Of a DNA stretch of 64,000 nucleotides, positions 28,473-36,855 are shown one piece after another (positions within the stretch are counted from its first letter, which is position 1; the number at the start of each line of letters is the position of its first letter). The DNA comes from an uncultured Siphonobacter sp. Lineage in GTDB: Bacteria; Bacteroidota; Bacteroidia; Cytophagales; Spirosomataceae. A program made the translations under genes and the position numbers. The notes below the pieces were generated by a model, which had not been told where the DNA came from, did no database searches, and was given only the letters and a program-made list of their open reading frames with translations. Location of the stretch: assembly GCA_913775095.1 (NCBI GenBank), contig CAJYIW010000015.1:80768-144767 (forward strand). Reading direction: 5' to 3'.

Positions 28473-29195
28473 ATGAAAAAAATACAATACAAACATTTAA
28501 TTATTCAGTTGATTTTATTTGTTTTTTGCTCCGAAAGCTTTTCTCAATCCTTTTCCGGAGGTTTCAAAGTAGGATTACATGGATATCGTAATCAAGGTCA
28601 AGTTACAGTCGCAGGACCCTTTCAAGTGAAGACTAATTTAGACGCTGGTTTTGATGACCCTTCGTACCACTTGTTTGGGCGTTTAGACTGGGCAAAATTT
28701 TATGTACAATCAGAAGTTCGGTATAGCACTCCTTCGATTAGCTATACCCTATATAATGTAGATCCTGACAATCCTGCTTATAATCGGTATCGCCCTTTCG
28801 ATGTTTTAACCTATGGAGATGATGCTCCAACTGTAGATATTCCTCTCACGGCAGGAATTAAAATTTTAAAACATATTCGTGTCTATGCCGGGTTAACTCC
28901 ATCCTTTGCCAGGAAGCCTAAATTGCAGAGTCCACAAATGAGTGGCGTGAATATAGAAGTTGTTGATGCGATTACTCGTTCCTATAACAGCTCTCAGCTT
29001 TATGGTTCGATAGGGTTAGGATTAGATTGGAAACGTTTCTCATTAGACTACACTTTTGAATCATCCATAACGCCCGTATCCAGATCATTTATTTTGGATC
29101 ATAAAATATATCCTTTCAGAAGAGTATCAGATAGAAGCTTTATTGGTCTTTCCTATCGTTTTTACCCTTGGCCCTGGAATGCTAAGTTTAATTAA
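28473..29195 (+). CDS. Outer-membrane beta-barrel protein (porin-like)
   Basis: 240 residues with a signal peptide (LIIQLILFVFCSESFSQ). The mature protein is a run of short amphipathic strands (FSGGFKVGLHGY, FYVQSEVRYST, IRVYAGLTPSFA, LYGSIGLGLDW, FSLDYTFESS, SFIGLSYRFYPW), as in small outer-membrane barrels of about eight strands; it lacks a terminal Phe. It follows the lipoprotein gene by 45 bp and shares its AT-rich composition, so the two probably act together at the outer membrane. Function unknown; no enzymatic motif is visible. Confidence 0.75.
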   Translation: MKKIQYKHLIIQLILFVFCSESFSQSFSGGFKVGLHGYRNQGQVTVAGPFQVKTNLDAGFDDPSYHLFGRLDWAKFYVQSEVRYSTPSISYTLYNVDPDNPAYNRYRPFDVLTYGDDAPTVDIPLTAGIKILKHIRVYAGLTPSFARKPKLQSPQMSGVNIEVVDAITRSYNSSQLYGSIGLGLDWKRFSLDYTFESSITPVSRSFILDHKIYPFRRVSDRSFIGLSYRFYPWPWNAKFN

Positions 29196-29376
29196 AACAT
29201 CATTCATATCTACTACCACAGTTTTTATAATCAGAAAAGAGGTAATAGATAATGATAAATAACAAATTATCATAGACTACATTCATTCTCTAACTCATTG
29301 TTAGGCGACAAACTTCCTTATGGGTTCAGCTACCTCCTGGCTTCAGTGCTAGTGTTGATAGGTATTGGCTTCCTGA

Positions 29377-29901
29377 GCCTATTCATTACTGAAATCAATA
29401 CTTTTACCGATTCTCTATTTTGCAGGGATCATTCTGCTGGCTTATAGTAGCCTGACTCAAACATCCATTTACCTAACAGAGGCTTCTCTTGCCGTAGAAA
29501 AAGACGAGATAGAAGCCAAGAAAGAGGCAAATGAACGACTGACGCCCGCTCAGGTTGGCAAGCTCCAAAGGATCATCCTGCAAAAAACTCAGGACGAGAA
29601 GCTCTATCTGGATCCACAGCTCACCCTTCCAGCCTTGGCACTGAAGACAGGGATCACCACCCATGAGTTATCGTACGTACTTAAGAAGGGATTAAGTAAG
29701 AACTTTTACCAGTTTATTAATGAACTGCGAATTCAGGAAGCGAAAGCCTTGCTTTTATCCGATGACCTCAAGCATACTGATCTGCTGGGTATTGCCCTCA
29801 AAGCCGGTTTTAATTCCAAAACTACCTTTTACACAACCTTCAAAAAAGCCACTCATCTTACGCCTAAAGAATACATCAAGGCTCATAGCTCAACCACTTG
29901 A
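29377..29901 (+). pseudogene. Truncated membrane-anchored AraC-type regulator (C-terminal part)
   Basis: From 29377 one frame is open to 29901. It begins with a membrane-like piece (ILYFAGIILLAYSSLT), then a linker (EIEAKKEANERLTPAQVGKL) and a full AraC helix-turn-helix pair (LALKTGITTHELSYVLKKGL, YQFINELRIQEAKALLL, LLGIALKAGFNSKTTFYTTF, LTPKEYI). Upstream the frame is closed by a TGA at 29374-29376, while another frame continues with membrane-like sequence from about 29,305, which points to a frameshift. A complete homologue would have several N-terminal membrane helices of which little is left. A short expressed fragment from the TTG at 29635 is conceivable. Confidence 0.6.
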
Positions 29902-30193
29902 ACGTACTTATACTCATGAACAAATTTGCAAGGCAAGTTCATATGCCGTAAGTCCCTATGTATTTGAAATTGAATTAAATCAGCAGTTCTAAAGCAGGTT
30001 GTAGCGTAGTGATTAATCTTAATCCTTTATCTAGATATGCTCGTGTAGATAATAAGTTAAAATCATAAGCAACCAACGTTACTTTTAATAACGCCTTGGA
30101 AAGGTTCGTTTGTAAAAAGCCATAAGGTTTTTGTCATTCCTTGTTTAACAGTTTCTAATCATGTATTAGCTACTATAAGTTTAATACTCCTTA

Positions 30194-31501
30194 TTATGTA
30201 ACTAATAACTCAAGCAACTCTTGCTCTAATCCACACAAAATCTCCTGTTTGGTGAATCCCGTTATCGGTACATCTCTAGCCGTAATGACTATAGGTTCCT
30301 GCATAAACGTTGGAGCAGCTACCGTAAATGTATGGCTGGAGGGAGTCTGTCCGGGTAGACTAGGGTATACTAGAAATACCCGGCGACTCCCTCTCCGAAG
30401 AGCATAACTGATCATCTGGTAAAGATCCGTCTGACTGATCCCCGCCTTAGCATCCGCTTCTACTGAACGCACTTTGTATTTGGTATCAATGATTATCACC
30501 TCCCCTTCATGGGTCATAAGAAGAGCATCATTTTTAATGATAAATACGCCTTCCTGAGTTAGTTTACCCGCTTTTTGTAAATCAATGGAACTAAATTGAG
30601 AAGCTAGCTTCTCTTTCATCACGCCCGTTACAAACTCTTCAAATACCCGATCCATGGGTACAAGGAAACAAAACTGCTGTTCGGTAGAAGCCGTTTGATT
30701 GCTGTATCGATCCGAGAGGAAAAACCGGCATAAATCCAGGCAATGCTCATAGCCTTCGTAAAACCGATGCAGAGCCATTCGGTCACAGTCTTCCCGGCTG
30801 ACGGGCACATCGGCTACTTCATCTAAATGGAACAGCAGTCTTTCTAATGGCTGCCTGGTTTGTAGCCGTTTGGAAAGTCCTACCAGTTTGCGGGTAACAA
30901 ACTTGATGATCTGATTGAGCCGGTTATCGAACGCAAACGGCTCATATTCACAGACTAGCTCTTGCCAGTTGCCCTGGCTTACACTACTGCGTATATAACC
31001 TAACGTATCAAGCCTTCCCCGCAAGTAAGGCATGCGTTCGGTGACTGACTCGTACTGATGATACGGTTGCTCCTGGATTAAGGTCTCTGCCGTATAAGCA
31101 AAGTATTGAAAGAAAGCCTCCGGCAAATCTTCTATAGAATCTGAATCGCTACTAAGTTTCGTAAAAGGGAACTTAAAGCTTTGAGCATACGATAACCACC
31201 ATAGCACGTGTTGAAACGCCAGGCCCGCCTGCTCTACGTTGAAAAGCTTGGGAATGATCTCGATGGTTATGCCCTGAAACTGAATGAAACCCACATATTT
31301 GCCTGCTCTGATGCGAGGTCCCAGGTTAGGGCCTGCGTATTCAAAACTTAGAAAAGGCTGCTTCAAAGACGCTTCTTGTGAGGGATCCTCCCAAAGTCTG
31401 CTTTGCCACACTTCGTCCAGGTAGTTTTGCAGAGCGGGCACGTCAACGGTTAGGGGAAGCGTTACGTCTGCCTTTTGATGCTCAACCAGGGTTATTTTCA
31501 T
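30194..31501 (-). CDS. mcrC: McrC family nuclease subunit of McrBC type IV restriction system
   Basis: 435 residues. The N-terminal part (LVEHQKADVTLPLTVDVPAL, GRIRAGKYVGFIQFQGITIEI) matches the McrC beta-domain, and the C-terminal part carries the PD-(D/E)xK nuclease core: IIKNDALLMTHEGEVIIIDTK with the D and DxK residues near 320-340. Helical middle region as in the family. McrC binds the McrB hexamer and cuts DNA after GTP-driven translocation when modified cytosine (or other modified bases) is found. The gene starts 4 bp inside the end of mcrB on the same strand, the classic coupling. Flanking genes are fragments, in keeping with a mobile defence cassette. Confidence 0.9.
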   Translation of the reverse strand: MKITLVEHQKADVTLPLTVDVPALQNYLDEVWQSRLWEDPSQEASLKQPFLSFEYAGPNLGPRIRAGKYVGFIQFQGITIEIIPKLFNVEQAGLAFQHVLWWLSYAQSFKFPFTKLSSDSDSIEDLPEAFFQYFAYTAETLIQEQPYHQYESVTERMPYLRGRLDTLGYIRSSVSQGNWQELVCEYEPFAFDNRLNQIIKFVTRKLVGLSKRLQTRQPLERLLFHLDEVADVPVSREDCDRMALHRFYEGYEHCLDLCRFFLSDRYSNQTASTEQQFCFLVPMDRVFEEFVTGVMKEKLASQFSSIDLQKAGKLTQEGVFIIKNDALLMTHEGEVIIIDTKYKVRSVEADAKAGISQTDLYQMISYALRRGSRRVFLVYPSLPGQTPSSHTFTVAAPTFMQEPIVITARDVPITGFTKQEILCGLEQELLELLVT

Positions 31502-33717
31502 CCTAAATCTTTTACCTTGAGTTGATACGTCCTGGTATCCAGCTCTGCGGATAGTCCGGCTTCCGTTAAGATCTCACGTACAATAGTGGTCTTTCCATTA
31601 AAGTATTCCATGAGCAGGGGAATTACACGCTGGTTAAACACCTCCCCTAACGCTTCGTAAGGTTTATGAAGAAAGTAGGCATGGCCTATCAGATAGTCAG
31701 CGGTGCTTTTACGATGGTAAATACTATCATTTAGTTTTTTTAGAATGTTCGCGACCCGGCCTTCCATCCCGGCAAGCTCATAGTCCGGATATTTCCCCAT
31801 AAATTCAAATCTCCGCCGCAGAGCGATGTCGAGTAAGGCTAACGACTTATCGGCCGTGTTCATCGTCCCGATTACGTAGAGATTCGGCGGTAAAGCAAAG
31901 CGTTCGCCCGAGGGAAGTGTTACACTCAGGGCATTGGCTTGTCCCAGGCGTTTATCTTCTTCTAAAAGCGTAATCAGCTCGCCAAACACGCGGGAGATGT
32001 TAGCCCGGTTGATCTCATCAATTACTAAAACAAAGTTTTTAAGCGGCTCCGTATGGGTTTGATGGCTACCAGAACTAATGAGCACATCCAACAAGGGTTG
32101 ATAATACGGCTTTAACCCATTAGTCTTCAGATCCTGATTTCCTTCATACAAAGCCTTGAGAGTGGCAATACTCAATGTATGCTGCGAGTCCCCGCGGTTC
32201 TTTCGAAAGCTGATACTTCGTTCCGAAATATCCGTGATATAAAATGGTATTCCCGAAGTCATCTGAACCCGTATTTCCTCGCCCTGCTCGGTGAAAGGCT
32301 GCATAAAACGCTGAAACACCTCTTCAAAAACAGTACGCGAAGGAATCTGTATCTGGCTACTCTCATAGTTAAGTCGTGCCCGCTTCGCGATCTGATAGAA
32401 AATCCCATAGTTCCGCTGGAACCGGAGGTCTTCTCCGTCCACATCAGGCTTTAGACCCATGACGAAATCTTCGTAGGAGTAATTTTGATGGAACGTAATA
32501 AACTCAATTAGCCCCGCTTCCTGCAATGCGTCGAATCGTTGTTTATGCTCGACATGTGAACTACCTTCGGATCCTTCAATGATTTTTACGGCTAAATCAA
32601 TGGTTTCATACGTTTTACCCGTACCTGGAGGACCGTATAAAATGATGTTCTTCGGATAGGTAGGTAACACGGGAGACTGACTCATGGCGGAATGATGAAA
32701 AATAAGTTGGATGTCTTCGAGACTAGTTACTTCCTGAATGGTGCTTTGATACGAACCTTTTCCTAATAGTTCAAATGGCTTAAAATCTTTTTCCCATTCT
32801 ACTTTCAAACTCCAGCCATCACCAGGATTACTTTTCACCGTTCCAACTCCTCTAACACCCAATACCGAGACCGAATGACCAGGTCCTTGGGTGTAAGTAA
32901 CCTTTGATGCCAGCTTGGCTCCAACAGGAATGCTCTTAATTAAATCAAACTCTTTTGGCTTTGTTTCTCCATGCCCATTTACCCAAATACCTTCAGCTAT
33001 GAAGCGGGCGAGTTGATCCTCTTTGGTACTATTAAACTTAGCTCCTACGCAAAAGTAACGGATAGCCTTTTCCTGAGATGCCACATTTTCGACATAAGCG
33101 GCTTCGGAAATTTCATAAAAAGGGCGGGCATCCAGAGCTTTCACTGACTCTAAAATCGAGTGATAGTCTTCCAGGGTTTTAAAAGAAGAACGAAGCCCTC
33201 TTTTGTCAAGCCAGGATCTGGTCTGTCCATTGATGGGCAAATAGCGATCGGGCTTATGATAGAACAGAGCCTCCGATAACTTAGCTGGAGCGGTCTTATA
33301 GATTTGTAAAACTTCTTTGAAGAGTTCTGGAGCTACGGCATCCTGTTCAACCTGCTCATAGAGTAATCTTAGTTTGTCTATATCTCTTTCTTTTCGAACT
33401 TTTGAATCTCCGAATAAGCGAACATTTTGAGCCGCTGCATTGGGAAGCCCGTTTACATCTAAGGGAGCCGTTGCTTTCAGGGCTAGTAGTTGCTTGAGCT
33501 TGCGTAATAACACAATCCGTCTTTGATCGCCGTATTTGTTTAGATACGAAAGAAAGGAATACGGATCCATATCCGTAAGATCGATGATCTGTCCACTATG
33601 ATCTTTTTCCGTAAGTCCTTCAATGTCCAGTTGCTTTAGAAGGTCTAGCAGCTCAAGGCCGGTATAGGAAAGAAGTTTAGCGGTTAATTCTTGATAAAAA
33701 GGCACCCAGGTATACAT
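31498..33717 (-). CDS. mcrB: McrB family AAA+ GTPase of McrBC type IV restriction system
   Basis: 739 residues. Walker A NIILYGPPGTGKTYETIDLA (about 358-377), Walker B FVLVIDEINRANISRVFGEL (about 562-581) and the sensor/arginine-finger region VIGTMNTADKSLALLDIALR followed by RRFEF (about 617-641) are all intact; MNTAD and the INRAN motif are McrB hallmarks, where the motor uses GTP. The N-terminal half differs from E. coli McrB: an unassigned helical region (1-235) and a domain at about 240-340 with RYFCVGAKFNSTKEDQLARF, IWVNGHG and SIPVGAKLASKVTYT, of the kind that reads modified bases in other McrB-like proteins. Its start codon is 6 bp from the stop of a truncated gene, which marks an insertion edge. 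Confidence 0.92.
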   Translation of the reverse strand: MYTWVPFYQELTAKLLSYTGLELLDLLKQLDIEGLTEKDHSGQIIDLTDMDPYSFLSYLNKYGDQRRIVLLRKLKQLLALKATAPLDVNGLPNAAAQNVRLFGDSKVRKERDIDKLRLLYEQVEQDAVAPELFKEVLQIYKTAPAKLSEALFYHKPDRYLPINGQTRSWLDKRGLRSSFKTLEDYHSILESVKALDARPFYEISEAAYVENVASQEKAIRYFCVGAKFNSTKEDQLARFIAEGIWVNGHGETKPKEFDLIKSIPVGAKLASKVTYTQGPGHSVSVLGVRGVGTVKSNPGDGWSLKVEWEKDFKPFELLGKGSYQSTIQEVTSLEDIQLIFHHSAMSQSPVLPTYPKNIILYGPPGTGKTYETIDLAVKIIEGSEGSSHVEHKQRFDALQEAGLIEFITFHQNYSYEDFVMGLKPDVDGEDLRFQRNYGIFYQIAKRARLNYESSQIQIPSRTVFEEVFQRFMQPFTEQGEEIRVQMTSGIPFYITDISERSISFRKNRGDSQHTLSIATLKALYEGNQDLKTNGLKPYYQPLLDVLISSGSHQTHTEPLKNFVLVIDEINRANISRVFGELITLLEEDKRLGQANALSVTLPSGERFALPPNLYVIGTMNTADKSLALLDIALRRRFEFMGKYPDYELAGMEGRVANILKKLNDSIYHRKSTADYLIGHAYFLHKPYEALGEVFNQRVIPLLMEYFNGKTTIVREILTEAGLSAELDTRTYQLKVKDLG

Positions 33718-33723
33718 ACTAAT

Positions 33724-34086
33724 TCAAAACTGACTAGATGGATTGAAACGAAATAGGCTCAGCTCCCTTGGCTTGGCTCTTCCGAAGATACCGGTGTGAC
33801 CACAACCTAGTTGGGAAATGATTGGGGATAACAAGTTAAAAAATTCGAAGGCCGTTAGCTTATGGTCAAGCAGCCTGCTGGTGCTGTCCCACATGTGGTC
33901 AAGCTTCTCTTTAGCAATAACGTCGTACAGGGCGGGATGCATCCTCTCAAAGAGTTGCCGGGTTAAGCCAAAGTCCTGCTGCAGTTGTTGAGGTGTAAAC
34001 GCGTTTTCAGGAGTAGTTTTGGCCGTTTGGGCATGCGTGGGAAGCAGAGTCCATAGAATGACTAAAACGACAAGTGCTGATTTCAT
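33724..34086 (-). pseudogene. Truncated S41 family peptidase (N-terminal fragment)
   Basis: From the ATG at 34086 there is a signal peptide (ALVVLVILWTLLPTHAQ), then the N-terminal helical domain typical of Bacteroidota S41 peptidases (FTPQQLQQDFGLTRQLFERM, HPALYDVIAK, LTAFEFFNLLSPIISQLGCG, HTGIF). The protein then ends within about a dozen residues, with PDZ and catalytic domains missing; normal length is above 400. The stop lies 6 bp before the mcrB start. Upstream in-frame starts exist (GTG at 34113), but the ATG suits the signal peptide better. It is best read as a gene cut off when mcrBC was inserted. Confidence 0.65.
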
Positions 34087-34267
34087 CGGTAAAGGCAAGG
34101 GCATAAAAGTCACAGTTCAACGAAGGGTGGATGACTAATCGGTTAAGCACGAACCACAGTAGACTAGAAGTGCAAAATTATTACACAGGTCAGGATTTTT
34201 CTTTCTATCTTTTGAACCTAAACGCAATTTTGTTTCATCCTCTCTACCTCTTTCTTTTTCTTAGCCT

Positions 34268-34735
34268 ATGGAACTTGATTCATTTGATCGCCATATTCTT
34301 ACCATTCTGCAAGGGGCCAATACGACACCACAGCGACTAATTGGTGAGCAAGTAAATCTCTCAGCCGCTTCCGTTCATCGTCGAATCAAAAAGATGGAAG
34401 AGCAGGGGGTCATTCAAGCCAATATTGCCGTGGTCGATCCGGCCCAGGTTGGGCAGCGTATCACGGTGATTGTGGAAGTGGAGCTGGCCAGCGAGCAGAT
34501 TGATTTGATTGATGAAGCCAAGAAGAGCTTTTATTCGGCCCCTGAAGTTCAGCAATGCTACTATGTGACGGGCGAAACCGATTTTATTTTGATTGTCAGT
34601 GTGAGCAGTATGGAAGACTACGAATTACTTACCAGACAACTTTTTTTTGGCAATACGAATGTGAAACGCTTTCGTTCGTTTGTTACGATGGATCGGGTAA
34701 AGGTAGGTTTATCCGTCCCATTGCATCCATACTAG
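34268..34735 (+). CDS. Lrp/AsnC family transcriptional regulator
   Basis: 155 residues. The N-terminal winged helix-turn-helix is clear (LDSFDRHILTILQGANTTPQ, then LSAASVHRRIKKMEEQGVI), and the AsnC ligand-binding domain follows from about 65 (VTVIVEVELASEQ, the FYSAPEVQQCYYVTGETDFI segment, and LTRQLFFGNTNVKRFRSFVT). These regulators respond to amino acids or related ligands and form octamers. It is divergent from the S41 fragment, with no intact enzyme gene close by, so its target is not evident. Length and start are normal for the family. Confidence 0.93.
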   Translation: MELDSFDRHILTILQGANTTPQRLIGEQVNLSAASVHRRIKKMEEQGVIQANIAVVDPAQVGQRITVIVEVELASEQIDLIDEAKKSFYSAPEVQQCYYVTGETDFILIVSVSSMEDYELLTRQLFFGNTNVKRFRSFVTMDRVKVGLSVPLHPY

Positions 34736-34949
34736 CTGGCACATTTGCTCAACGGCAGTTACCTGATCTGTTGCTATTACGCTTCTTTCTGTTACTAATC
34801 TAGATTACAAGAAAACGATCTTTTAAATGAAAGACATTTATTCATTTCGGATGTTTATATGTTTAAGCCTTGTAATTAAATTTAACTATAACGATTCCAC
34901 CTTTATAATTGTGATATAAAAGTTATAACGTTTTATAAAGGAACACATT

Positions 34950-35041
34950 GGTAAAAGGTTAACCTCCTTTGTCAGACGAGCAGCACATGAATAGATACCG
35001 TCTATTTCAAAGGATACTTGTAGGAATTTTAGGAAATAGGC
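34950..35041 (+). repeat. Dispersed intergenic element, copy 3 (shortened)
   Basis: Matches 12722-12842: GGTAAAAGGTTAACC, then GAGCAGCACATGAATAGATACCG (split here for length: GAGCAGCACATG and AATAGATACCG), CTATTTCAAAGGATAC and a GAAATAG end. About 27 bp found in copy 1 between GTTAACC and the GCAGCACATG block are absent. The pairing at the 3' end is weaker than in the other copies. Confidence 0.6.
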
Positions 35042-35158
35042 TATCACTCTAAAGCCTTTGGGATCAGATCTAAGAATTAGGTTAGGAAAATTTAGTTTTT
35101 TTCACTTACCAGGTGGAGTAGATACTGTTAAAGCCTAATTAAACAACACAAATAGCAG

Positions 35159-35213
35159 TTATATCAACGATTCCATTCTTTTTAATTAGCAAAGAATAGA
35201 ATCGTTGATATAA
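35159..35213. terminator. 23-bp inverted repeat, terminator-like
   Basis: Arms 35159-35181 and 35191-35213 match except for one position that allows a G-U pair; loop 9 nt. It lies in the gene-free spacer 34736-35358, which otherwise holds only the repeat copy described above. Confidence 0.45.
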
Positions 35214-35358
35214 TGGAGAAAAAAATGAAGACTGTATACTACAAACGTATACTAATGTTTTTCTCAGAAGTACTATACATCCTTCCTGTATCTTTCATAC
35301 GAATCAAGTACAATGATATCTATTTATTAAATAACTGCCAGTCAATATTTTCTTTGGC

Positions 35359-35604
35359 TCATTGCTTGGCGGAAGTAGTTTGAATACCCTTTTGAAAGTT
35401 AAAAGTCTTCTCCATTTCCCAGGAAACTCCTTGCCCTGCACCAAATATGGACCGATATTTCTTAACGAAATTGGTGGGATCCTTTTTGAGATCGCCCTGT
35501 ATTTCCGTTAGGTCAGAAAGCGTGCGTTCAAACGTTTGTCCAGATAATGATTCCGCTATATCAGCTAATTGCCCATAGGTAATGGTATCTCCACCGATAT
35601 AAAC
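35359..35604 (-). pseudogene. NmrA/NAD(P)-binding family protein, C-terminal fragment
   Basis: One frame of 82 codons on the minus strand, ending at TGA 35359-35361: VYIGGDTITYGQLADIAESL, SGQTFERTLSDLTEIQGDL and FGAGQGVSWEMEKTFNFQKG. This matches the C-terminal region of NmrA-like NAD(P)-binding proteins (the GGD-xx-Y-x-ELA motif). There is no start and no Rossmann domain; at about 35604 it abuts, out of frame, the broken nuclease gene. Identification is by motif only. Confidence 0.55.
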
Positions 35605-35881
35605 GAGCCAGGTACAGATTACTGCGTAAGGTATGATTCCAAGACTTCTTCGTTACAAATACATAGCTATTGGTTCCTCGCACAGTTTTTACCTGCACAT
35701 CAATATGTTTATCATGATCAAGTCGAATGACAAAGTCAATCCCTCGATCATCCACATCATTATAGTAGACCTCGAAGCCAGCCATGGTGAGCCAGATTTT
35801 CACCCAATACTCTCCGATTCTACCTACTTGCAAATGACCCAATGTAGTAAAATCCAGTTCTTCAAAGTAATGATGATCCAT
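35561..35881 (-). pseudogene. PD-(D/E)xK nuclease-like protein (DUF4365-like), C-terminally truncated
   Basis: The frame runs 106 codons from the ATG at 35881. Residues 1-90 look like a real nuclease-fold protein: GHLQVGRIGEYWVKIWLTMA, then DVDDRGIDFVIRLDHDKHID and VQVKTVRGTNSYVFVTKK, which holds the spaced D, D, (Q)xK residues of the restriction-type fold. After NLYLA the text becomes unlike the family (RLYRWRYHYLWAIS) because it reads out of frame through the NmrA fragment. The join is at about 35604-35610. Family length is usually 150 or more. Function in intact homologues is not established. Confidence 0.6.
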
Positions 35882-35935
35882 ATTTTGAAGAAGTTATAAT
35901 TAGCCCATCAATTTAACTACTCTTTGCACTTGTGT

Positions 35936-36330
35936 AAACTAAAAGCTACCTCCGTTGCGGGTAGTAAACCCATTGGCATTGAGTTGCCGGGTAATTTCGA
36001 CTCAACTATAGCTAAAGTCCCGTAATATCTTGGTGAAAGTCCTACCCTCCGGTTTTTCTGATCGGTTTGAGCATTGAGCTGCCTGTTCAGCATTGCATTG
36101 CGTTTAGTCTACTCCGTTGAATAGTGGGTGTTAATAAATTAAGCTTCATTTCTTCTTCTTGGCCAAAGCTATTTTAGTTCGACTCGCGATTAGCTCGCAT
36201 GGGGCCATCGTAGTCAAAATACCAATCGTTACTCGCCAATATCAAGATTATCAATGCCAGTGGTACCAAAGGCATTTATTTAGAGTGCCAAGAGATAATT
36301 TAGTAGTTCTTCTTTTAGCTGGAAGGGCGA
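35936..36330 (-). pseudogene. Decayed serine recombinase (resolvase/invertase), C-terminal half
   Basis: Minus-strand pieces in several frames line up with small serine recombinases: RVTIGILTTMAPCELIASRT and KIALAKKKK (family: the helix before and after ER/SRTK), LTPTIQ, QLNAQTDQKNRR in another frame (family: NQNNRRA), then EITRQLNANGFTTRNGGSF (family: IAxQLNxxGFxTRRGxxF). Frameshifts and stops separate the pieces, so it cannot be expressed. The N-terminal catalytic part is not recognisable here. A fragment of another or the same recombinase N-terminus lies at 40564-40647 in the same orientation. Confidence 0.6.
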
Positions 36331-36855
36331 TTAAAATCTTACTATTGTCATATGAGCTGCTTTTAGAACGTACTCTTGTACAGACTTTGCTGTAAATCCG
36401 CATTAGTAAGGGCCGTTCGAAGCCTGTTTCAGATTTGGGCTAGAGTATCGTCCTGCCAAAATCCCAGTGAGGTCCAGATAGAAAGATGTCTGATCGCTCA
36501 GGGCTTCTTTAATCACCTGACTATAATCGGCAGGTTGGATCTGTGAGAGGGCAAAACCCTCCTAACAGAAAATAATCGATAAGATCGTAATATAATATCT
36601 AAGGTCAGATAGTAGCTTTGATCAAGCTTCCAAGGCTCATAAGGGCTCAAAAAAGCTTTGAATTTGGTTTACTACTGTCTTACTAAGGTGAGCAATTAAG
36701 GTCACTCGCCTTCTTTGATTGGAAAATAAACTGATGACCAGGTTTATTTGATATCGATCCGACGTTATTTTTTCGAAGGCATCTCCAAACATACATCTTA
36801 TCACCAAGCTATATTCATAGGTATAATATGACCAAGTATAATTCCTAAAAAAACT
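36331..36855. other. Gene-poor debris between recombinase remnant and glycosyltransferase
   Basis: No intact gene. A minus-strand piece ending at 36403 (QPADYSQVIKEALSDQTSFY and YLDLTGILAGRY) reads like the tail of a protein, but I do not recognise it. The rest is AT-rich and unassigned. Confidence 0.4.

Noticed and set aside
36159..36395. 78-codon frame on the plus strand
   Set aside because: Lies antisense to the decayed serine recombinase pieces and has no support of its own.
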